In this document: piece by piece, positions 1 to 10,196 of the stretch
Layout of the letters: each line of letters starts with the position of its first letter
Position numbering within the stretch: position 1 is the stretch's first letter
Origin: Planctomycetota bacterium
GTDB lineage: Bacteria > Planctomycetota > UBA11346
NCBI GenBank assembly: GCA_003136555.1
Contig: PLEW01000104.1
Span: forward strand, 1 to 45,798
Length of the DNA stretch: 45,798 nt
Direction of reading: 5' to 3'
The notes under the pieces: model-generated
The model's input: the letters and a program-made list of their open reading frames with translations, nothing else
Databases searched by the model: none
What the model was told of the DNA's origin: nothing
Translations under genes and position numbers: made by a program

Positions 1-123
1 CGCATGTCGCGCTTCGACATGATGAACCAATTCGTGACCAACGTCGGCAGTGGTCTCTTCGCCTGCCCGCGCGGCATCGCAGCGGGTGAGTTCCTGGGAC
101 AGAGCCTCTTCAGCACCGCCTAG
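1..123 (+). CDS. C-terminal fragment of a probable Dyp-type peroxidase (starts outside the window)
   Basis: Frame 1 reads RMSRFDMMNQFVTNVGSGLFACPRGIAAGEFLGQSLFSTA*, resembling Dyp-peroxidase C-termini (LNEY..H.GSA.FA.PPG....G..GQ.LF). Only 40 aa visible. Confidence 0.5.
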   Translation, partial: RMSRFDMMNQFVTNVGSGLFACPRGIAAGEFLGQSLFSTA

Positions 124-141
124 CGTGCGCTGAAAGCGGCC

Positions 142-2043
142 CTAATGCGGCAGCTCGACCGAACCGACGAATTGGGCGAGCAGGAGCACGTAGCGCGCCT
201 GGTAGTAGATCGCAGGCTCGGTGAAGGCCCAGCAATTCTCATTCTCGTGATGGGCGTCATTCCAGGTGGTATTCCAATCCTTGAATGATTTCTCGCTCGG
301 CTGGCCGCTCGGCGGCACCAGCCACGACGGGGCGCCTCCGCCGCCAGTCTGGGGATTCGGTCCGCCGACCAGATAGCCGGGTGGAGGACCGAGGGAATCG
401 GGCCCATCCCACGCGCTCTTGTTGCCGAACCAGGTATGGAAGGGCCTCATGATGCTCTTGCCGGCGCCGGTCTTGGCGCCCTTGTCGCCCATGTTGGTAA
501 GGTAGACTTGGCAGAGGGGGTTGCGACCGTGCAGGTAATGCAGGTATTCCTCGGCGATGGCGCGATAGGTCGCGTCCGCGGGTGGATTGACATGCAGCCG
601 TTCGGCGAACAGCGTGCGGTAGCCGTATTCAGCCTTGAACTCGTTGCAGCCCCACCAGTAGCCGGGCAGGAACGCCCGGTAGGCGTCCGCCTGCGCCTTG
701 GCCTGCTCGACACGCTCATCGGCGAAGCGGCGGACCGCCGCGCGGACTTCCCCAGCCAGGGCGGCATCCGCATGCGGTGACAGGGCCATCTGGACGAAGC
801 CGGACTGGAGCACGTCCTTGTGCCATTTCGCCACGTAAGCCAGGTAGGCGGGCTTGGGATCGAGGAGCCACAGCTGCAGGGCGGCCATCACCCGGCATTC
901 GAGATCACCCGCCTTGCCATTGTCGCACTCGGCATCGGCGGCCTCGCTCGGGCGGCCATGGTCCTTGCCATCGCTCGGGGTCATCTCGGGGTGCAGCTCC
1001 AGCCAGGCCCATGCCTTCTCGGCGGCGCTCTGCAGGGTCTTGGCATACTCCGCCTGCTGCGGGAACTTGGCGATGACGCGTGCGAAGCAGGCGACATCGG
1101 AGGCGCAGCTCGCAGTCGCCCAGCTGGTCGGCTGGGTATAGTAGCGCGGATGCATGCTGTCGTGGTCGGGAGTCATGCCGCTCAGGCTGCTGCGCTCGGT
1201 GACCCGGTTGCACACCGACCCATCAGGCATCTGCATGCGCAGCAGCCAATCGCACTCCCAGCGAATCTCGTCGAGGATGTCGGGGATGCCATTGCCGGAT
1301 TCCGGGATGTTCCAATCATCGCCGAAGACGGTGGGATTCAGCTCGTAGGCCAGCACCAGCGACGGGATGACGACGTTGGTGAACGGCACGTACTTGTTGT
1401 AATCGCCGGCATCGTGCCAGCCGCCATGCACATCGCGCGGCTGACCCTTGGAAGCCCCGTCGATATACAGCTCGGCGGCACGGTCCTGGCTGTCGGCGAG
1501 ATGGCAGGCGGCATGATGCCAGGCGGCACCGGCATTGGCCTCGGGCAGATCGCAACCGCAGCGCTGGTAGAAGAACATGCGCACGGCCGCCTTGAGCACC
1601 GGCAGGTAGACGTCCTGATCGACGCGGAAGCCATAGGAGCGCACGTGGTTTGTGAGGTCCTCGATGTAGTAGGCGCCATCCTGCTTGAGCGCCGAGATAT
1701 CGGCATACCACACCTTGTCGCCTGAGCTCGCGCTGGTCTTGCCGTCATTCCAGGGGACCAGCGCGACCGCGAGCACCTCGGCTCCGGTGTCGCTGCGGCG
1801 GACCGAGGCGGTGGCTGGCGGCGTATAGTGCTGGCGCGCATTCTGGCCCTGCTGCGGACTGGCGAAGAGCACCATCTTGGCGCTCTGCGGGCGGAAGCCG
1901 AACTGATCGACCATGATCTGCTCGCTGATCGGGATCGCCGAGGGCGCCTCCTGGCAGGTGAGCGCGGCGACCGGAAGGCAGACGCCCCAGACGCATAGCA
2001 GGGTCGCCATCCAGGGCATCCAGTGGTCGCATCCGGGTTTCAT
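142..2043 (-). CDS. Secreted glycoside hydrolase family 9 (cellulase-like) with N-terminal Ig-like domain
   Basis: IMVDQFGFRPQSAKMVLFA (CelD N-terminal Ig type), HGGWHDAGDYNKYVPF, NGIPDILDEIRWECDWLLRMQ, YLHGRNPLCQVYLTNMG. Likely start MKPGCDHWMPWMATLL with signal peptide rather than the upstream ATG at 2136. Confidence 0.85.
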   Translation of the reverse strand: MKPGCDHWMPWMATLLCVWGVCLPVAALTCQEAPSAIPISEQIMVDQFGFRPQSAKMVLFASPQQGQNARQHYTPPATASVRRSDTGAEVLAVALVPWNDGKTSASSGDKVWYADISALKQDGAYYIEDLTNHVRSYGFRVDQDVYLPVLKAAVRMFFYQRCGCDLPEANAGAAWHHAACHLADSQDRAAELYIDGASKGQPRDVHGGWHDAGDYNKYVPFTNVVIPSLVLAYELNPTVFGDDWNIPESGNGIPDILDEIRWECDWLLRMQMPDGSVCNRVTERSSLSGMTPDHDSMHPRYYTQPTSWATASCASDVACFARVIAKFPQQAEYAKTLQSAAEKAWAWLELHPEMTPSDGKDHGRPSEAADAECDNGKAGDLECRVMAALQLWLLDPKPAYLAYVAKWHKDVLQSGFVQMALSPHADAALAGEVRAAVRRFADERVEQAKAQADAYRAFLPGYWWGCNEFKAEYGYRTLFAERLHVNPPADATYRAIAEEYLHYLHGRNPLCQVYLTNMGDKGAKTGAGKSIMRPFHTWFGNKSAWDGPDSLGPPPGYLVGGPNPQTGGGGAPSWLVPPSGQPSEKSFKDWNTTWNDAHHENENCWAFTEPAIYYQARYVLLLAQFVGSVELPH

Positions 2044-2342
2044 GTAGCGATCCTTGCAGTTTCCGGTGAGCAGGCGGGGTATCAGGCGGCAGCCGCCCGC
2101 TGGCGGCAGCTGCGTTCGGCATGGCGGTCGCTTCACCTGCCGAATCTAGGCAACCGCAACTGGCCGGACAAGCGCAGAAACAGATGCGCGATGGTGGAAA
2201 AGGATACACTCGCCGGTCTACTATGAGCACCTGCAGGACACACCCGGCCTGCTGACGACACCACGGTCGCAGCCCAGGAGTCTGCTCGGGTGGCCTGATC
2301 GCACCCCCAGGACTGCTGTGGTGCCGAGGTGGGAGCTGAAGC

Positions 2343-3155
2343 ATGCGCGAGGATGGGGTACTGCATTTCGAGCGACTGCCCCAGGCGGTCAGCATCCGCC
2401 TGTGCGGCATGGGCTGGTCGGCGCTGCAGCCGGGCAGATGGGAATGGCGGTTGGCGAAGCCGTACTGGGTCTTCTACCTCAATGATCGCGATGGCGGCTC
2501 CGTCTCGGTCGCGGGGGAATGGACGCCGCTGCGTGCAGGTCGAGGATACCTGATCCCGCCGCGCCTCCCCTATGAGACGACCTGCAGTGCCCGGCTGCGC
2601 CATCTCTACATCTACATCGATATCATCGGTGCCGGCCACATCGGCGCCGCGGGGCAGTCGCGCCACCTGCTCGAAGTGCCCTCGGCCATCGACCTCGGCT
2701 GGCTGCTGGAAGTGGCGCAGCAGGCAGGACGCTGCCTGGGGCCGGCAGAGCAGGCGGGATTCCTGAGCATGGTGCTGGATGTCATCGCGCCGGAGCTGCC
2801 GAGCGGGGGCATCCTACCCGACCCGGATCCGCGCCTGAGGCCGGCACTGCGCCACATCGATCGCCGCCTCAGCGGCCATATGACGGTCGAGCAGCTGGCC
2901 TGCTTGTGCGGATTGAGCGAGAATGCCTTCACCAGCAGGTTCCGCGCCGCCTTCGGCACGACCTCGGTCGACTATGTGCGCGGCAAGCGGGCGGACCGGG
3001 CCGCCATGCTGCTCTCCTCCACCGCCTGGAGCATGGAGCGCATCGCCCGCGCCTGCGGATTCGGCAATCGGACCTACATGGCCCGGGTTTTCAGGCAGGT
3101 GATCGGCATCAGCCCGGGTGAATACCGTCATGCATCGGCGTTCGAGCGCCATTAG
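2343..3155 (+). CDS. AraC-family transcriptional regulator
   Basis: C-terminal double HTH: MTVEQLACLCGLSENAFTSRFRAAFGTTSVDYVRGKRADRAAMLLSSTAWSMERIARACGFGNRTYMARVFRQVIGISPGEYR; N-terminal cupin-like sensor. Divergent from the GH9 gene. Confidence 0.9.
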   Translation: MREDGVLHFERLPQAVSIRLCGMGWSALQPGRWEWRLAKPYWVFYLNDRDGGSVSVAGEWTPLRAGRGYLIPPRLPYETTCSARLRHLYIYIDIIGAGHIGAAGQSRHLLEVPSAIDLGWLLEVAQQAGRCLGPAEQAGFLSMVLDVIAPELPSGGILPDPDPRLRPALRHIDRRLSGHMTVEQLACLCGLSENAFTSRFRAAFGTTSVDYVRGKRADRAAMLLSSTAWSMERIARACGFGNRTYMARVFRQVIGISPGEYRHASAFERH

Positions 3156-3379
3156 CCGCAACCCCGGTCAGGTGAGGCGGGATTCGTCGTGCAGGGGCAT
3201 GACGCTTGGGCTTCGGGACATGTCGGGGTGTGACGCCGAAGCGCGTCGAGCTGTCCAGATCGGCATTGGCGAACCGATGCCCGAGGTCGTGGCCTCATCC
3301 CATGGCCGCCGATCCGGCAGGTCGCGGGGCAGACGTGCCGGTGATCCGGTGATGCGGCCGGGCGGCGCAGCCCCCGGTT

Positions 3380-5620
3380 TCAGGGGCGCTGCCCAAGCTG
3401 CGCGCGGTAATTGAAGCGGTCATTGGGAGCGACATCGCCATTGAGGGTGAAATCGCTCGCCTCACCGGTCTCCATGATGTTGTCCGCCCACTTGAAGTCG
3501 ATCGTCACCGCTCCGTCCTTCAGGCCGAGTGCCGTCCTCGGGATGTCCAGGACCAGCTCGTTCCCGACGAGGTGGTAGCCGATGTCCGCTGCGGCCGTCC
3601 AGCGATAGGTGGAGTCGGCATTCTTCTCCAGGGTCGCCCGCGTCGCGCTGGGCGAGATGCGATTGACAACGGCATCATACCCCAGCCATCCGCTTCGGGG
3701 ATCATGATCGGTGTCGATGAACAGCATCATCCAATGCCTGCCGGTCGACGGGGTGATCGCATCCCTGGTGCGGACATAGAACCACACCATGGTGTCGTCG
3801 TAGGCCACCTTGGCCGCCACCAGGTCATTGCGTCCGGTGTGGTTGACGTACTGCTCGCAGTGGTTCCAGCCGGGGTGATCGCGGTGGACGGGATCGCCGA
3901 TATCGTCCCGGTATTCCGGTTCGACGGTCTGCCACTCGGCGAAACCCTGATCCGGATGCATGGTGCGTCGTGTGCACGGCCCCGGCCCCGGCCGGACTCC
4001 CTTGTAGCGCCTGACCTCCGACACCAGCTGATAGTAGAAATCATCCCCGAATCCGCCCCGCATCGGCTCGATGTCCCTGCTGTGCGCGGCATCGAACTGG
4101 TCGACGAACACCACCGGCTCCTTGATGCCGTTGAATTCCGCGAAGCGACCCGCGATCCATTCATTCCAGCCGGTGACGAAGACGAATTGCGGGTCCTCAT
4201 GCCGCGCGCGATCCCATTGCTCGGCGACATTGAGTCCGCGCGCGATGGCATCGGGAGCATGATCGGTGGCGCCAGCGTGGAATGCCCGGCCCCGGGCCTC
4301 GGCCTCGCTCATGCTGCCTAGGCGATTGCCGACGGCATTCTGCGCGACGCCGACCGACATCTGCTCCTTCTCGCCTTGGGAATTCGTGAACACATGCTGG
4401 GGATACACCTCGAGCCAGCTCCACATGTCAGGCCGGGTGGGGCCCTGGAAGTAGCTCGCCTGCGGTGTGCGGAAGGTGAAGAACGAGCGCAGCTGCTCGG
4501 TCTGGCTGTCCGCATAGCCGATGGTCAGCACGCGGCTGCCAGGCACCGCGACGCCATCGGCGAACGCCTGGCCCTTGGCGCTGACCTGGGCGCCAAGGCT
4601 CCACCAGCCGACGGTGCCGGCACTCTGCGAGATCTCGAGCACGTAGGTGCCGGCCGGCAGCGGCTTCTCGCCGCTCAGGGCCAGGGAGGCGTTGTCCGGA
4701 ACCGCTGCGAAGCGGTGCGATGCCAGGGCCGTGCCTTGCGGGCCGTCCGCTCTGAGCGTCAGGGTGAGCGCGGCATTCGACGTCTGCCAGGTCGGGAAGC
4801 TGCCAGCGACCGAGAGGAAGGGCCTCTCGGCGGTGAACGACTGGGATAAGGTATGGCCCGGTGCGAGGGCGACGGGAAGAGTAGGGGTGGCATTCTGCGG
4901 CAGCGCTCCCTGCTGGTCGATGAGTGCGGAGGGATTGGCGAGGATCAGCGGCTTGCCGCGCCACTGGAACCACAGGTCGCGGTAGAGCCCTGGACCATAG
5001 AGGTCATGCCAGAGCTCGGCGAGCACATGCCCGGGATCGCCGAAAGGGCAGAGGAAGGCGACCTGCGGGGTGGTGTTGCCCTCCTTGCGCAATGCGGTGA
5101 AGACCTTGAGCAGGGTCATGTAGTAGGGCGTGTAGGTGAATTGGTTGGTGACATCGAAGATGATCACGTCGATCCCGGCATCCGCGAGCAGCTGCGCATG
5201 CTTGCGGATGACGCTCTGATCATCGCTCAGGTAATAGCCGAAGATCGATTCCGACCAGTGATGGAAGGCCCCCGGCTTCCCCCACAGGGGGCTATCGGCG
5301 TTCTGCATGGCCTGCGGATCCTGGGTCAGGATCTTCGCGATGTCGAAGGGTCCGCCTTCGACATGGGTACCATGCCACAGGAAGTAGAACATCCCGACAG
5401 TGCGGTCAGGGCGGCGCGGGCCGCATTCAGCGTATCCTGGCAGCGACCGACCCAGGGCGTCGCTGGCCACCCAGGTGTCAGGGAGCGTATCCCAGGTGGA
5501 TGACGTGGCCGGATGTGCGGCGGCATCCGGGGCATCTGCCCGCTCGCTGGATGTGAGGTACGCCAGCGGGCTCAGGCTCAGGGTGGCGAGCATGAGCACG
5601 AGGTGGCACAGGCGCATCAT
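3380..5620 (-). CDS. Secreted GH99/GH71-like (endo-mannanase-like) protein with C-terminal CBM9-like domain
   Basis: TVGMFYFLWHG, LADAGIDVIIFDVTNQFTYTPYYMTLL, VTGWNEWIAGRF; C-terminus TMVWFYVRTRD...HWMMLFIDTDHDPRSGWLGYDAVVNR...VLDIPRTALGL is CBM9-like. Start probably MMRLCHLVLMLATLSL (signal peptide). Confidence 0.7.
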   Translation of the reverse strand: MMRLCHLVLMLATLSLSPLAYLTSSERADAPDAAAHPATSSTWDTLPDTWVASDALGRSLPGYAECGPRRPDRTVGMFYFLWHGTHVEGGPFDIAKILTQDPQAMQNADSPLWGKPGAFHHWSESIFGYYLSDDQSVIRKHAQLLADAGIDVIIFDVTNQFTYTPYYMTLLKVFTALRKEGNTTPQVAFLCPFGDPGHVLAELWHDLYGPGLYRDLWFQWRGKPLILANPSALIDQQGALPQNATPTLPVALAPGHTLSQSFTAERPFLSVAGSFPTWQTSNAALTLTLRADGPQGTALASHRFAAVPDNASLALSGEKPLPAGTYVLEISQSAGTVGWWSLGAQVSAKGQAFADGVAVPGSRVLTIGYADSQTEQLRSFFTFRTPQASYFQGPTRPDMWSWLEVYPQHVFTNSQGEKEQMSVGVAQNAVGNRLGSMSEAEARGRAFHAGATDHAPDAIARGLNVAEQWDRARHEDPQFVFVTGWNEWIAGRFAEFNGIKEPVVFVDQFDAAHSRDIEPMRGGFGDDFYYQLVSEVRRYKGVRPGPGPCTRRTMHPDQGFAEWQTVEPEYRDDIGDPVHRDHPGWNHCEQYVNHTGRNDLVAAKVAYDDTMVWFYVRTRDAITPSTGRHWMMLFIDTDHDPRSGWLGYDAVVNRISPSATRATLEKNADSTYRWTAAADIGYHLVGNELVLDIPRTALGLKDGAVTIDFKWADNIMETGEASDFTLNGDVAPNDRFNYRAQLGQRP

Positions 5621-5950
5621 GGTCACAACAGCTTCCTCTCTGGTTGGCCCAGCCATTCCTCATAACGACGGTTCGGGACGGACGCCCTGCCACGGTAGGT
5701 GCGCGTCGGTGACAGTCCAGACGACAGCTGGACGCCTCCACTAGGCTAAAGATGACCTCGTTGGAACGTCCGGCATGGACGGACCGGGTATGCGGCGCAG
5801 CAGGTGCATCCGTCTCCCTGCCACGGTGCGGTGAGCCCGAGGGCTGCCGAACGACGTGGGTGGGTGTCCCTGCGGCAACCGCATTTCCGCCGGTCGACTG
5901 GCAGCTGCCCACTGAACTCGGTCGAGAGCCCAACCTCGTCCGTCGCGCTT

Positions 5951-8900
5951 TTAGTGGAAGATCGGAGCCGATGGCGTGAGGTGCAGGCCGCCGAACCAGA
6001 CCGTGCCATCTCCATTGTTCGTCAGGATCAGCCCTGCATGGGCGGCAGCGCCAGGCAGGGTGATGGTCGCTGCGAACGGCTGGTTGTCGCCGGGTGCCTT
6101 CACGTCGTCTACCGTGATCCAGTCGATCTGCTTCCACGCTGCATCGAAGACCTGGATGGTGATCAGCGCCTCGCTTGGACCCGCGATGCTGACGGCACCG
6201 CTGATGGTGAACTCATCGAAGGTGGGCTGGAAGTCCTGGCGGACGGCGCCGGCTGAGCCGGGGACATCACCATGGAGCCGCAGGGTCGGCGTGCCGCCCA
6301 AGCGGACGGCCTGATCGCGGACGGCTGATACGGTGCCCGCGCTGGACGAGGGCGGGCTCCAGTGGGCAGGATAGGTCTGCCCATCGGCAAAATCGAGATT
6401 GTCGAGCGCGGGGAGGTGGGCGACGATGGGCACGGGCGTCAGCCGGATGGCGCCAAACCACACCTTTCCGCTACCGCTGTTCTGCAGGATGAGCCCCCCA
6501 TGGGCAGCTGAGACCGGCATGGTGACCCGGGTCGCGTAGGTCGCCGGTTCCCCTGCGGTCGTGCAGGCGGTGATCGGTATCCAGGCAAGCTGCTTCCACG
6601 CGGCATCGAAGACCTGCAGCGCGATGGTCCCGTCGCTCTGACCATCGATGCGGACGGAGCCGCTCACGGTGAACGCATCGCCGGAGGGGATGAAATCCTG
6701 GCGGATGGTGCCCAGTGACGCAGGCGCATCCGCCTGCAGGCGGAGTGACGGATGGCCATCCAGCAGCACGGATGCGTCCCGAGCGGCCGATACGGAACCC
6801 TTGTCGGAGGTGGGTGCGCTCCATTGGCTAGGATACGCAGCGCCCTGGCTGTAATCAAGATTGGCGAGCGCAGGCAGCTGGCCCACGGCCGGTTGCTGGG
6901 GTGCTGGGGCGAGCGGTCGCGCCTGGATGGCGTCGGCAGCCGATGGAGCAAGGGGTATCCAGAAGACGCCGGAACCACCGACGCCCGCAACCAGACGGTC
7001 GCCTGCAAAGGCGAGCGTGCCATATCCCAGCTTCTGCGGTATCGCCTCATCGAGCAGATGCCAGGTCGTGCCGGAGTCGGTCGAGAGCATAATCCCCTCA
7101 TAAACCGTTGCCGCACAGCGTCCTGGCGCCACCTGATCCGCGGCGAGACTCATCGCCGTCCGGTTGTAGACGTGAGCGACCGAGGCGCCGGTGATCCGGT
7201 AGATGCCCGAGTCCCCGGCTGCCAACCAGGCTCCTGGGTGATGCGGATCGGCGACGATGGTGCCGATGCCCTGGCAGGAGGCCAACGGCTTCCACTGCAT
7301 CGATGCGCGATCGAGACGGTAGATGGCGCCGTTGCCGATGCACATGACCTCTCCACCGGGTCCTGCCGCGATCTGTCGGCCAATGATCCAGATATTGTCG
7401 GGGAAGAGCGCTGCGGGCTGCGGCAGACCATCGCCGATCCAGCGCCACCGTTTGCCGCCATCCGTCGAGCGATACGGTCCGCCGCCGCCGGGTGTGACCT
7501 GGCCGGAGACGGCCAGGAAGCATTCGTACGGATCCGCCGGATTCACGGCAATCGTATTGCACCGTGCCGTCTTCATATCAGGCAGGCCGATCATCGGCGA
7601 TCGTGACCACTTCTCTCCGCCGTCGATGCTGACGAAGACCTGGTTCGACGCCCATTCCCATGCCCCAGTCCCAGCTGCATACACGCGTGATGGCAATGCC
7701 GGCGAGAGGGCGATATCCTTGACGTTGCTGCAGATGCGCTGCAATTGGAACGATGTGCCGCCATCATGGGAATTGAAGTAGCCGTTATCGGCCATGCCCA
7801 GATGGACGCGTCCGGGGTCGCTCGGATCCTGGCAGAGCGCATGGCACACCGTGGCCTCGAGGCCATCGACACGCAGGGTCCAATGCCGGGCCGCATCGGT
7901 GGTCTCGTAGAGGGCGAAGGCATCGGTGCAGAACCAATGGTCGCCGTTGCGTGGGTCGATCGACACGCTCGAGACGGTGGATCCGCATAGGGAGGTGATG
8001 TCGGTGCGATTGATCATGGTCCAGCCGCGGTAATCGACACCCTCCCGCTTGATGGGCTGCCAATGGTCCTGACCGGGGACCAGCCGGTAGAAATCCCCGT
8101 AGGCGCTGGCCAGCACGATGGCATCCCGACCGACGGCGAAGGCATCATACCGGCTCGGCCCTGGACCAGGAACGGTCGTCCTGGTGGCGCTGAGGCCGGT
8201 GGAGAACGGCGTCCACGTGACGCCGCCATCATCGCTCGCGCGGATGCTCGTCCCGCCATCGTAGCTGGTGCCGAAATCGAAGATGCCGTAGAGACGCGCT
8301 GACTGCGGATACTGCGCCATCTCGCTCGGTGCCTTGTCGCTGATCTTCGACCAGCTCGCCCCGCCGTCGCTGGAGGAGAAGAAGCCCTCGCCAAAGTGGG
8401 TCTCCCCAGCGGTTCCAGCGATCCACACCGACAATTTCTGCGCGCAGGCATAGGCCTTCGATGCATTGGCCCGGTCGAAAGACACAGCGGTGAAATCAAC
8501 GCCCTTGGTATTGGCGCCAGCCAGCGTCCAGGACTTCCCGCCATCCAGCGAGCGGTACAGCCCATCCCCGATCGAGCCTGCCAGGAGGCGATCCGGATCG
8601 CCTGGATCGCGCTCGATGATGAAGCCGGCATAGCGCCATTCCGCGTTGCCGCCGAAGCGCGCTGTGAGGGTCTCTGTCACGGTCAGGCCGCCGTCCTCGC
8701 TGAGGAAGATGCCCATGGGCTCGGCACCCCCATGATTGCCGCAGGCGATCAGGATGCGATCGGGATTGCGCGGATCGACGACCAGGCCCCGGACGCAATT
8801 GTAGCCATCACGATTCGGCAGGTGGCCATGCATCATCCGCCAATGCCGCCCGCCATCATCGGAGCGGAAGTAGCCGGCGACATCGACATACGCGTACAAG

Positions 8901-9067
8901 CGCTTCGGATCCGAGGTGAAGACGACATTCTGGACCCATCCGCCCCCGCCGATCATCGATGACCGCCATTGGCCGTAGTGCGGCATGGAAGCGGGGTCCA
9001 TCACGTCGGCGGCAGACAGGACCAGGGGAAGAGCCGCCACCAGCATCCCACGCAGGATTCTCAGCAT
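5951..9067 (-). CDS. Secreted Asp-box/BNR beta-propeller protein (GH74/sortilin-like) with two tandem C-terminal beta-sandwich-like domains
   Basis: About nine Asp-box motifs (SDDGGRHW, SEDGGLTV, SLDGGKSW, SSDGGASW, SDDGGVTW, SHDGGTSF, SIDGGEKW, STDGGKRW, STDSGTTW). Start MLRILRGMLVAALPLVLSAADVM; the ORF-track start at 9397 is probably too long. Confidence 0.8.
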   Translation of the reverse strand: MLRILRGMLVAALPLVLSAADVMDPASMPHYGQWRSSMIGGGGWVQNVVFTSDPKRLYAYVDVAGYFRSDDGGRHWRMMHGHLPNRDGYNCVRGLVVDPRNPDRILIACGNHGGAEPMGIFLSEDGGLTVTETLTARFGGNAEWRYAGFIIERDPGDPDRLLAGSIGDGLYRSLDGGKSWTLAGANTKGVDFTAVSFDRANASKAYACAQKLSVWIAGTAGETHFGEGFFSSSDGGASWSKISDKAPSEMAQYPQSARLYGIFDFGTSYDGGTSIRASDDGGVTWTPFSTGLSATRTTVPGPGPSRYDAFAVGRDAIVLASAYGDFYRLVPGQDHWQPIKREGVDYRGWTMINRTDITSLCGSTVSSVSIDPRNGDHWFCTDAFALYETTDAARHWTLRVDGLEATVCHALCQDPSDPGRVHLGMADNGYFNSHDGGTSFQLQRICSNVKDIALSPALPSRVYAAGTGAWEWASNQVFVSIDGGEKWSRSPMIGLPDMKTARCNTIAVNPADPYECFLAVSGQVTPGGGGPYRSTDGGKRWRWIGDGLPQPAALFPDNIWIIGRQIAAGPGGEVMCIGNGAIYRLDRASMQWKPLASCQGIGTIVADPHHPGAWLAAGDSGIYRITGASVAHVYNRTAMSLAADQVAPGRCAATVYEGIMLSTDSGTTWHLLDEAIPQKLGYGTLAFAGDRLVAGVGGSGVFWIPLAPSAADAIQARPLAPAPQQPAVGQLPALANLDYSQGAAYPSQWSAPTSDKGSVSAARDASVLLDGHPSLRLQADAPASLGTIRQDFIPSGDAFTVSGSVRIDGQSDGTIALQVFDAAWKQLAWIPITACTTAGEPATYATRVTMPVSAAHGGLILQNSGSGKVWFGAIRLTPVPIVAHLPALDNLDFADGQTYPAHWSPPSSSAGTVSAVRDQAVRLGGTPTLRLHGDVPGSAGAVRQDFQPTFDEFTISGAVSIAGPSEALITIQVFDAAWKQIDWITVDDVKAPGDNQPFAATITLPGAAAHAGLILTNNGDGTVWFGGLHLTPSAPIFH

Positions 9068-9253
9068 GTCGTCCTTTGTCCGGTCGGGATGGATGTCCGC
9101 TATCTCCATGTGCATACGTTGCAACGCTCTGCCCGTTGCGGGGGGTGCCCGACATACCTGCTTCACAGAGCGGGACGCCTGGCAGAGCGCATGCGGCATC
9201 TCCTGGCTGCGCAGCATGCCTGCTAGCTGACTGCGGCAGGGCCCTCCGCTGCG

Positions 9254-9270
9254 CCGAGCTATGAGCTCGG
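9254..9270. promoter_or_regulatory. Perfect 7-3-7 inverted repeat CCGAGCT-ATG-AGCTCGG upstream of the Asp-box protein gene
   Basis: Read directly from sequence; about 190 bp upstream of the inferred start at 9067. Function unknown. Confidence 0.3.
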
Positions 9271-9483
9271 TACCGGCAGAGAAGATGCCGGCATGGCATG
9301 TGGCGGTGCTGCGTCGGCAGTCAGGCCTGGCGCGCGTCGAGCGCTCCGGATGCGCCGCCGCCATCAAGCTGGTCGGCGTGAAGCCGAGATTGAACACGCG
9401 CGGCCAGGACCATGATGCCCCGCATACCGAGTCTCAGGCGTCCCGAGTCGCAGCCAACTCAGCAGTGAGAGTCGATCCAGGCC

Positions 9484-10176
9484 ATGTCGATTGATCGCTC
9501 ATGTATCATCGCGATGGTGATGGCGAGCATTGCCCTTGGGGCCTGTGCGAGTGAGCGAAATGCCGGCCAGTATTCGGTAGCGCCATCTCCGCCGACTGAT
9601 GAGCCGGTCGGCATTCAGGGCGGCGCCGCCGGCCTCAGCAATTCTTCGGCGCCGACCATCATGGTGGTTCCCGCCACGGATGATGTGCTCAGCCGAGCCG
9701 CTGCTGGTGGCACGATCATCCGCAAGATCCTGAGCGCCGCGAGGCCGACGATCGGGACGCCGTACAAATGGGGCGGCACCGATCTGTCCACTGGCATCGA
9801 CTGCTCGAACTACACATGGCTGCTCTATCGATCCATCGGCGTACCCTATGATCGCTACATCCGCACGCAGGTGCTGTCGGAATTGCGCGGCAATGCGGCA
9901 TTCAGCCAGACGACCTTCGACGACGCGCAGCCGGGCGACCTCCTGGTCTATGGGTATCGTGATGGCGCAGGCGCATGGCATGGCCATGTCGTCATCCTGG
10001 TGGACAAGACGGGTCGCGAGACCGGTCACAGAGGTCTGGTGCTCGGCGCTCAGGGTTCGCCAGTCAGCGCTGTGCAATTGGTGACCGTCACTGGATTCGA
10101 GCAAGGCTACTTCAAGACCCCTGAGATGCGCCTCCTCAATGTGCTCCGGCCATGGGAGCGCCCCGATGCGCACTGA
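9484..10176 (+). CDS. NlpC/P60-family lipoprotein (cell-wall peptidase-like)
   Basis: Lipobox ALGAC; TPYKWGGTDLSTGIDCSNYTWLLYRSIGVPYDR...DAQPGDLLVYGYRDGAGAWHGHVVILVD (Cys and His blocks of NlpC/P60). Confidence 0.8.
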   Translation: MSIDRSCIIAMVMASIALGACASERNAGQYSVAPSPPTDEPVGIQGGAAGLSNSSAPTIMVVPATDDVLSRAAAGGTIIRKILSAARPTIGTPYKWGGTDLSTGIDCSNYTWLLYRSIGVPYDRYIRTQVLSELRGNAAFSQTTFDDAQPGDLLVYGYRDGAGAWHGHVVILVDKTGRETGHRGLVLGAQGSPVSAVQLVTVTGFEQGYFKTPEMRLLNVLRPWERPDAH

Positions 10177-10196
10177 CCGGACGATGAACGGCCATC

